Of a stretch of DNA of 46,638 nucleotides, positions 41,205 to 46,638 are shown in pieces. Numbering within the stretch: position 1 is the first letter of the stretch; each line of letters opens with the position of its first letter. The notes beneath the pieces were generated by a model that was not told the DNA's origin, made no database searches, and saw only the letters and a program-made list of their open reading frames with translations. A program made the position numbers and the translations under genes. The DNA is from Lachnospiraceae bacterium (lineage in GTDB: Bacteria; Bacillota; Clostridia; Lachnospirales; Lachnospiraceae): the NCBI GenBank assembly GCA_030537215.1, contig JAUNOF010000007.1, positions 1 through 46,638 on the forward strand. Reading direction: 5' to 3'.

Positions 41205-42080
41205 CTAACCCTTTACTGCGCCTACCATAACGCCTTTTACAAAATGCTTTTGAAGCATCGGGTAAATGGTCAGAATGGGCAGTGTAGATACCACGATGGT
41301 TGCATACTTGATGACTTCACCGATAACAGCGCTCTCACCAGATGAATCAACCCCTCCGGCTGCCATGCTCTCCGTAGAGTTTCCGATCAGGATCTCTCTC
41401 AGCACCAGCTGAAGCGGATATTTATCGCGGCTCTGCACATACATCAATGCCTGATACCACTGATTCCAATGAGCAACTCCGTAATAGAGCACCAGAACTG
41501 CAATGGTAGACTTGATCAAAGGCATTACGATCCGGAACAGGATATCAAAATCATTCGCCCCCTCCAGCAAGGCCGCCTCCTCCAGGCTGTCTGGAAGGGC
41601 TTCAATAGCCGTACGCATAATAACCAGGTTGAATACATTGATTGCTGTGGGCAGGATCATGGAAAGACGGCTGTCATACAATCCTAATGACTTAACCACC
41701 AGGAATCTGGGGATAATGCCGCTGTTAAAGAACATGGTAAACACGATCATAATAACGATGGGCTTCTTTAACATAAAATCCTTTCGGGATACCGCATAAG
41801 CTGCCAACAGGGTCAGAATGATATTGATGGATGTTCCTGCAAACAGGTTGATCAGCGTTGTGATGTATCCGGTCAGGATAGACCGATTACTGAGCACTGC
41901 CTTGTATCCGCTTAAGGAAAAGCCCAGCGGTCCGATCAGCAGACCCTTATGCTTTACAAGCTCCCACGGCTCACTGAAGGATGCAAATACCACATACAAA
42001 AACGGATATAAGCAAATAAGCATCAGCAACGATAAAATAATGGTATTGATCACATCAAACGGTTTGATTTTATTCTTCAT
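41205..42080 (-). CDS. ABC transporter permease, YtcP/LplC-like (CUT1)
   Basis: A 291-residue permease with about six membrane segments, EAA loop SLEEAALLEGANDFDILF and the C-terminus GVMVGAVKG. It pairs with the LplB-like permease 12 bases upstream. Ribosome site AAGGAGA. No ATPase gene in the operon. Confidence 0.9.
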   Translation of the reverse strand: MKNKIKPFDVINTIILSLLMLICLYPFLYVVFASFSEPWELVKHKGLLIGPLGFSLSGYKAVLSNRSILTGYITTLINLFAGTSINIILTLLAAYAVSRKDFMLKKPIVIMIVFTMFFNSGIIPRFLVVKSLGLYDSRLSMILPTAINVFNLVIMRTAIEALPDSLEEAALLEGANDFDILFRIVMPLIKSTIAVLVLYYGVAHWNQWYQALMYVQSRDKYPLQLVLREILIGNSTESMAAGGVDSSGESAVIGEVIKYATIVVSTLPILTIYPMLQKHFVKGVMVGAVKG

Positions 42081-42092
42081 ATTCCCATCTCC

Positions 42093-43043
42093 TTACCATA
42101 AGCCATTGCCGCTTATCTTTTTGCAAAGTTTATTCGCAACTACCAGAAGACCACAGTTAACAACAGAGTTTACTAAATCCACGGCTGCGGAATAGCTGTA
42201 ATTCTGCTCCAAAAGTCCCTTTCTGTATACGAAGGTAGAAATAATATCAGAGGTTGCATATGTACTTTCATTGTACATCAGAAGCACCTTATCTGCTCCT
42301 ACTGTCATCATCTTACCAACACGCATAATAAACATTACCGTGATGGTGGCTGCGATACAGGGAAGCGTCACATACAAAATCTTCTGAAATCTTCCTGCAC
42401 CATCAATCTCTGCTGCCTCATAAAGAGTCGAGTCGATTCCGGTGATGGCAGACAGATATACAATAGAACCCCATCCGATCTCCTGCCAGATACCAGAACC
42501 TACATACAGCGGCCGGAACATCTCCTCCTTCATAAAGAAGTTTACGCTGCTGCCGAAGATCTGGTTTACGATACCATCCACTGCGAAAAAGTTACGAAGC
42601 AGTGCACAGACGATAACGATTGAAATAAAGTGCGGCAGGTAGGTTACCGTTTGAACCACTCTCTTAAAAGTCATGTTCTGTACTTCATTGATCAGGATTG
42701 CCAGAATGATCGGTGCCGGGAAACCAAATAAAATATTATAGGCACTTAAGATCACCGTGTTTTTAAGCAGACGTACAAAATAATAGCTGTGGAAGTAGTC
42801 AATAAAGTGCTTAAAGCCTACCCATTTACTTCCCATAATTCCCTTGGAAATACTAAAATCCTTAAATGCAATCTGCGCGCCAAACATAGGCACATAATGA
42901 AAGATAATGAAATATAAAATTACTGGAATCAGCATGATATAAATATATCGATGCTTCACGATATCCCGCTTCAGCAGCTCAAAAAATCCCATTTGTCTGC
43001 TGGTACTTGCCTTCGGCTGATTTACTTTACTTTTCTTAACCAC
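42093..43043 (-). CDS. ABC transporter permease, LplB-like (CUT1)
   Basis: A 316-residue permease with a basic N-terminus, the RYIYIMLIPVILYFIIFHYV first helix typical of LplB proteins, KWVGFKHF, and EAA loop STLYEAAEIDGAGRFQKI. The start is a GTG at 43041-43043, supported by AAAGGAGG 9 bases upstream. It is the first gene of the nine-gene operon running to 32709. Confidence 0.9.
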   Translation of the reverse strand: MVKKSKVNQPKASTSRQMGFFELLKRDIVKHRYIYIMLIPVILYFIIFHYVPMFGAQIAFKDFSISKGIMGSKWVGFKHFIDYFHSYYFVRLLKNTVILSAYNILFGFPAPIILAILINEVQNMTFKRVVQTVTYLPHFISIVIVCALLRNFFAVDGIVNQIFGSSVNFFMKEEMFRPLYVGSGIWQEIGWGSIVYLSAITGIDSTLYEAAEIDGAGRFQKILYVTLPCIAATITVMFIMRVGKMMTVGADKVLLMYNESTYATSDIISTFVYRKGLLEQNYSYSAAVDLVNSVVNCGLLVVANKLCKKISGNGLW

Positions 43044-43244
43044 CGAATTTCCCCTCCTTTTCTGCTTTTGACCGGGCGCCCCGGTCTTTCATTCCCCGTT
43101 TGTTCACTGCTCCTCCTCCCTGTGCGTAATTAAGGCCCGGATCACTGTAATTTATCAAAACAAGTTGTTGTTCCGGTTTCCGTTCTATCTGGAAAAGCGT
43201 TCATTCGCTTTTGGCACCTTGCTTTATTTTCTCTTTATGACCCT

Positions 43245-43250
43245 AGTATA
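43245..43250 (-). promoter_or_regulatory. Candidate promoter -10 of the second sugar operon; 465-bp gap
   Basis: Minus-strand TGTTATACT is an extended -10 (TATACT at 43245-43250); no good -35. The leader holds a small AAAAGCG/CGCTTTT hairpin (43193-43212). The remaining gap 43251-43360 is very AT-rich with TATTTTCT repeats, consistent with regulator binding; no gene seen in 43044-43508. Confidence 0.5.
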
Positions 43251-43364
43251 ACATAAGCAAAAAGCATAAAAAAATAAATCATTTTTCTTTAATATATTAA
43301 TATTTTCTATATTTTCTTTTTGATAATTTTCATATTTTTATACACTTTTAACACATTTAGAGAA

Positions 43365-43405
43365 TAGAAAAAGAGAGGCCTGCGGACAGATCTGCAAACC
43401 CCTCT
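43365..43405 (-). terminator. Terminator of the pxp operon
   Basis: AGAGG/CCTCT (43374-43378 with 43401-43405) and an inner six-pair stem (43381-43386 with 43391-43396, one mismatch on the minus strand), followed on the minus strand by CTTTTTC. Confidence 0.6.
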
Positions 43406-43508
43406 TCTGAATTCCTTCTCTCGGTTGTAAACTGCCTTCTTAATCTCCTTCTCTTTTGCGTTGACAATCATTCCGCCACTGCAATCTTTTGAAGATCACG
43501 GCATTTGC

Positions 43509-44264
43509 CTACAGATGGCGGATCTCGATTCCTTCTGCTGCAAAGGTTTCACGGATCCTCTTGACAAATGCCAGTGCCTTCGGCCCATCCCCATGAACAC
43601 AAAGGGTATCACCTTTAATGTCAAGCTCCTTGCCGTTAATGGAAGTTACCTTTCCTTCTTTGATCATGCGAACACAGCGCCGGATGGCCACATCCTCGTC
43701 TGTGATCATGGAGCCTTCCATCTTTCTAGGCACTAAAGACAGATCGTCCATATAAGCCCGGTCTGCAAAGATCTCAGAAGCAGTCCGAAGCCCCTTGCTC
43801 TCTGCGATCTGGCCCAGCACAGCACCGGCGCAGTAATAGATAATCAGGTCCTTATCGAATTCGGAAACTGCCTCTACGATAGCAGAAGAGATCTCCTCAT
43901 CATATTGGCACTGATTTCCCATAGCCCCATGAGGCGCCACATGCTGCAGCTTCATCCCGCAGCTCTGAGTAAATGCCGACAGTGCCCCGATCTGGTACTT
44001 TACATAGTTCTTTACCTCCTGATAGGACAGCACCATCTTTCTCCGGCCAAAGCCCATCAGATCCGGATAGCCTGGATGAGCGCCTACCATAACGCCCCGC
44101 TCCTTTGCCATACGGACTACCTTGTCCATAACCATAGGATCACCTGCATGCCAGCCGCAGGCAACATTTGCCGTGGTCACATACTGAATAATATCTTCAT
44201 CTCCGCCCAGCTTATATGCACCGAAGCTTTCTCCCATATCACTGTTCAGATCTACATGATACAT
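43509..44264 (-). CDS. pxpA: 5-oxoprolinase subunit A (LamB/YcsF family)
   Basis: A 251-residue protein with the family motifs DLNSDMGESFG, ANVACGWHAGDP, VGAHPGYPDLMGFGRR and HVAPHGAMGN (commonly HVKPHGALYN). With PxpB and PxpC it forms the ATP-dependent 5-oxoprolinase that opens pyroglutamate to glutamate. It is last in the operon, 84 bases after the dehydrogenase gene, with a partial intergenic repeat in the gap. Confidence 0.92.
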   Translation of the reverse strand: MYHVDLNSDMGESFGAYKLGGDEDIIQYVTTANVACGWHAGDPMVMDKVVRMAKERGVMVGAHPGYPDLMGFGRRKMVLSYQEVKNYVKYQIGALSAFTQSCGMKLQHVAPHGAMGNQCQYDEEISSAIVEAVSEFDKDLIIYYCAGAVLGQIAESKGLRTASEIFADRAYMDDLSLVPRKMEGSMITDEDVAIRRCVRMIKEGKVTSINGKELDIKGDTLCVHGDGPKALAFVKRIRETFAAEGIEIRHL

Positions 44265-44297
44265 AATTCCCTCTCCTCCTGCTTCTCTTTATGATTC

Positions 44298-44316
44298 GTA
44301 ACTGTTCAGTACCCTA
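44298..44316. repeat. Left half of the GTAACTGTTC intergenic repeat
   Basis: GTAACTGTTCAGTACCCTA matches the copy at 21200 for 18 bases, but the right arm is replaced by a different small palindrome (CCCTA-ACAA-TAGGG, 44312-44325). Confidence 0.6.
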
Positions 44317-44348
44317 ACAATAGGGCAGACAACCGATGGTTTTCTCAA

Positions 44349-45308
44349 TTATGCATTAACAATATTCTCAGGCTTGCCCTCCACAAAGCTCTTCAGGTTT
44401 GCCACTGCGATATCCATCAGCCTCTGACGGGATTCCTTCGGCGCCCAGGCAATATGCGGAGTCAGGATCACATTCTTAGCAGTCAGAAGCGGATTATCCA
44501 TGCGGATCGGCTCGGTGGAAACAACATCTAATGCAGCTCCTGCTACCTTTCCGCTGTTTAACGCATCCCGAAGATCCTCTTCCACGATCAGAGGGCCTCT
44601 GGAATCATTGATAATCATCACGCCGTCCTTCATCCTGGCAATGGTATCCTTATTGATAATTCCCTCGGTAGATGGGAATAAGGGGCAGTGCAGGGAGATC
44701 ACATCAGACTGTGCCAGCAGCTCATCCAGCTCTGCATAATGGCAGGTTTCGCTTTCCAGAAGGGGATTCTGGTACGCATCATAAGCAAGAATGTTCATGC
44801 CAAGCGCCTGCGCAATCTTAGCGGTATCCTGTCCAATCCTTCCGAAGCCGATAATGCCCATGGTCTTCCCGGCCAGTTCCACAAGGGGGTGCTTCCAGAA
44901 GCACCAGTCTGCATTGCTGCTCCACTCTCCGGCCTTTACTGCATCGGAGTGCTCTCCGATATGATGGCATAATTCCAGAAGCAGCGCGATGGCAAACTGA
45001 GCCACAGCAGCCGTTCCGTAGGTTGGGATATTTGCTACCGGAATCTGCTTCTCCTTTGCCGCTTCCACATCCACTACATTGTAGCCGGTTGCCAGCACGC
45101 CGATAAAACGAATGTTGGGGCACTGGTCCAGAGTCTCCCTGGTGATGGGAGTCTTGTTGGTATAAACCACCTCTGCATCTCCGATCCGCGCTGCGATCTC
45201 CTCCTTGGGAGTACGGTCATATACCGTTACCTCTCCCAGCGCCTCCAGTCCTTCCCAGCTGATATCGCCGGGATTCAATGTGTAACCATCCAGTACTACG
45301 ATTTTCAT
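44349..45308 (-). CDS. D-2-hydroxyacid dehydrogenase
   Basis: A 319-residue dehydrogenase: NAD motif GIIGFGRIGQ (151-160), then Asp177 in LAYD which favours NAD, and catalytic Arg237 (NDSRG), Glu266 (STEP) and His285 (TPHIAW). Closest in style to glycerate/hydroxypyruvate-type reductases. It lies between pxpC and pxpA on the same strand, splitting the usual pxp gene set, so it may act on a related 2-oxo or 2-hydroxy acid. Substrate unknown. Confidence 0.9.
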   Translation of the reverse strand: MKIVVLDGYTLNPGDISWEGLEALGEVTVYDRTPKEEIAARIGDAEVVYTNKTPITRETLDQCPNIRFIGVLATGYNVVDVEAAKEKQIPVANIPTYGTAAVAQFAIALLLELCHHIGEHSDAVKAGEWSSNADWCFWKHPLVELAGKTMGIIGFGRIGQDTAKIAQALGMNILAYDAYQNPLLESETCHYAELDELLAQSDVISLHCPLFPSTEGIINKDTIARMKDGVMIINDSRGPLIVEEDLRDALNSGKVAGAALDVVSTEPIRMDNPLLTAKNVILTPHIAWAPKESRQRLMDIAVANLKSFVEGKPENIVNA

Positions 45309-45346
45309 GTTGCAATCTCCCTTCTTAAAAAATTGATCTGCTGCAT

Positions 45347-46300
45347 TTATAAATTGCCTAATCGTTTTTCCAACGCTTCCAGTTCCCTGATTCGCTTCAC
45401 ATACAGCTCCTGCGCCAGTCCAATACTCACCTGAACGAACCGTACCTTATGTCCGGCCAGACTCTGTGCCAGCTTCGGCAGATCCACCGAAATGACCGTT
45501 CCGATCTTACTATATCCGCCTGTGCTCTGCCGGTCAGCCAGCATGATGATAGGCTGTCCATTCGGCGGAACCTGAATGGAACCAAACGCAATTCCATCTG
45601 TAATAATATTTCCATCTCCAATGTGATGCAGCGGCTCCTCCCGCTTCAAACGGCATCCCATCCGATCAAATTCATTGGTGATCTCTGCTCCGTACCAGAA
45701 GAACCGCCTCAGCTCCTCCATGGAAAAATCTGTATCCTGCGGCCCAGTCACCACCCGCAGAACGATCTCCTTATCCAGAAACATCTCCTGCTTTAGCTTG
45801 CGCTGCCCCATATTGGGAAGCTCTGCCTTCGGCGCCAAAAAGCCGATCTGATCTCCCTTTTCCAGCTTTCTTCCGCTGATTCCGCCCAGCTCATTCCGCA
45901 TCAGTGTGGATTTGCTTCCCATCACCAGCGGTACATCCAGACCTCCGGCAAACGCCAGATAGCCGCGGCATCCGTTTCCATGCATCATACCGAAGGAAAG
46001 CACATCCCCCTTGCGGACCTGAAGCGCCTGATACATAGCTGCCGGTTTTCCATTGATGCAGGGTGACATATCTCCGCCGGTAATGGCAATCACATTATCC
46101 TCATCAAACCGCAGAGACGGCCCGGAGAAGGTCATTTCCAGCAGCCCTTCATTTCTTGGATTCCCCACCAGAATATTGGCCAGATAAAAGGATTTCGTAT
46201 CCATAGGGCCTGCCGGAGATACGCCGAACTGCTGATATCCAAACCGTCCCTCATCCTGCACGGTTGTCAAAATGCCGGGAGTTTCTACCGTAATTCCCAT
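45347..46300 (-). CDS. pxpC: 5-oxoprolinase subunit C (biotin-dependent carboxyltransferase family)
   Basis: A 317-residue protein starting MGITVETPGILTTVQDEGR, with GYQQFGVSPAGPMD, ITGGDM and the C-terminal ADRQSTGGYSKIG motif, all typical of the PxpC/allophanate-hydrolase subunit 2 family. It begins 4 bases after the pxpB stop. Confidence 0.93.
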   Translation of the reverse strand: MGITVETPGILTTVQDEGRFGYQQFGVSPAGPMDTKSFYLANILVGNPRNEGLLEMTFSGPSLRFDEDNVIAITGGDMSPCINGKPAAMYQALQVRKGDVLSFGMMHGNGCRGYLAFAGGLDVPLVMGSKSTLMRNELGGISGRKLEKGDQIGFLAPKAELPNMGQRKLKQEMFLDKEIVLRVVTGPQDTDFSMEELRRFFWYGAEITNEFDRMGCRLKREEPLHHIGDGNIITDGIAFGSIQVPPNGQPIIMLADRQSTGGYSKIGTVISVDLPKLAQSLAGHKVRFVQVSIGLAQELYVKRIRELEALEKRLGNL

Positions 46301-46304
46301 GATC

Positions 46305-46638
46305 TCACCGTCCTTTCACATTTTTTGTATATGTTTTCAGACGATAGGTGCCTTTTCTCACATCTTCCTGGATCGTCTTATATTCCTGCAGAGATATCGG
46401 CACATACCGGATCCAGTCTCCTGCGTGAACCAGGAAGGGATCGTCCTTGCTGTAATCACAGATCGTCAATGGCGTTCCGCCGATGATATTCCATCCGCAC
46501 GGCTGATCAAACGGGATCAGGTTGGAAAGATTCAGTTGAACCACGATGGCGCCGCCTGCAATCCGTACCCGTGGCGTGTCCCTTCTTTTAAAATGAAATG
46601 GCTCCTCAAACCGTGCCATATACGCATGTCCCGGCGCA
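46305..46638 (-). CDS. pxpB: 5-oxoprolinase subunit B, C-terminal part (cut by window end)
   Basis: The open frame continues past the window end: codons upstream of the internal ATG at 46619 read Ala-Pro-Gly-His-Ala-Tyr, matching the PGFAY motif of PxpB. The visible 110 residues contain TPRVRIAGGAIVVQLNLSNL and PCGWNIIGGTPL, the conserved C-terminal part of the KipI/PxpB family. Confidence 0.92.
   Translation of the reverse strand, partial: APGHAYMARFEEPFHFKRRDTPRVRIAGGAIVVQLNLSNLIPFDQPCGWNIIGGTPLTICDYSKDDPFLVHAGDWIRYVPISLQEYKTIQEDVRKGTYRLKTYTKNVKGR

Overview
The window looks like a chromosomal stretch from a gut-type anaerobic Firmicute of the Lachnospiraceae (Enterocloster / Clostridium symbiosum-like). 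This rests on gene content and style: many lipoprotein-dependent ABC importers, NusG-domain-II and S8/cell-wall-repeat exported proteins, strong AGGAGG ribosome sites, near-50% GC genes and very AT-rich promoters. The species is not determined. I saw no rRNA, tRNA, phage, IS element or CRISPR array.

Layout. (1) 1-1623, plus strand: the end of a NusG-domain-II protein and an anchored M23 metallopeptidase. (2) 1625-18182: a large sialic-acid (nan) region. Read on the minus strand it contains nanE-nanK-rpiR (18182-15649), a Dpp-type ABC importer (SBP, two permeases, two ATPases) followed by a NadB/FrdA-like flavoprotein and a YhcH/NanQ-type anomerase (14484-6312), nanA under its own promoter (6141-5224), and a sugar-type (CUT1) SBP plus two permeases (4854-1625). 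A plus-strand SGNH esterase (14913-15554) is divergent from the Dpp-type operon. So one locus carries two unrelated importer types that have both been linked to sialic acid in other bacteria, plus an unexplained flavoenzyme. Candidate operators of the form AAAGAAAAT-A-TTTTCTT lie in the nan promoters and may be sites for the RpiR regulator. (3) 18475-21193, plus strand: an exported S8 protease and a cell-wall-repeat protein behind a tandem 14-bp repeat. (4) 21246-24041, minus: isoaspartyl dipeptidase, BCP peroxiredoxin and a Gfo/Idh oxidoreductase from one promoter. (5) 24181-32574: carB without carA, a MATE pump, asnB with a strong leader hairpin, and a split ThrE/YjjPB exporter.

(6) 32709-43043, minus: a second sugar operon with LplB/YtcP-type permeases, two near-duplicate lipoprotein SBPs at separate positions, two zinc alcohol dehydrogenases, a class II ketose-phosphate aldolase, a PfkB kinase and an aldo/keto reductase. 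The set fits oxidation of a polyol to a ketose, phosphorylation, aldol cleavage and disposal of the aldehyde, but no signature enzyme names the substrate. (7) 43509-46638, minus: a 5-oxoprolinase operon pxpB-pxpC-[D-2-hydroxyacid dehydrogenase]-pxpA, with pxpB cut by the window end.

Neither CUT1-type importer has an ATPase here; both probably use a shared MsmX-like ATPase elsewhere. A short intergenic repeat beginning GTAACTGTTC recurs at four intergenic sites. The best candidates for undescribed biology are the flavoprotein in the nan operon, the dual-importer nan regulon, and the polyol-like operon with duplicated binding proteins.
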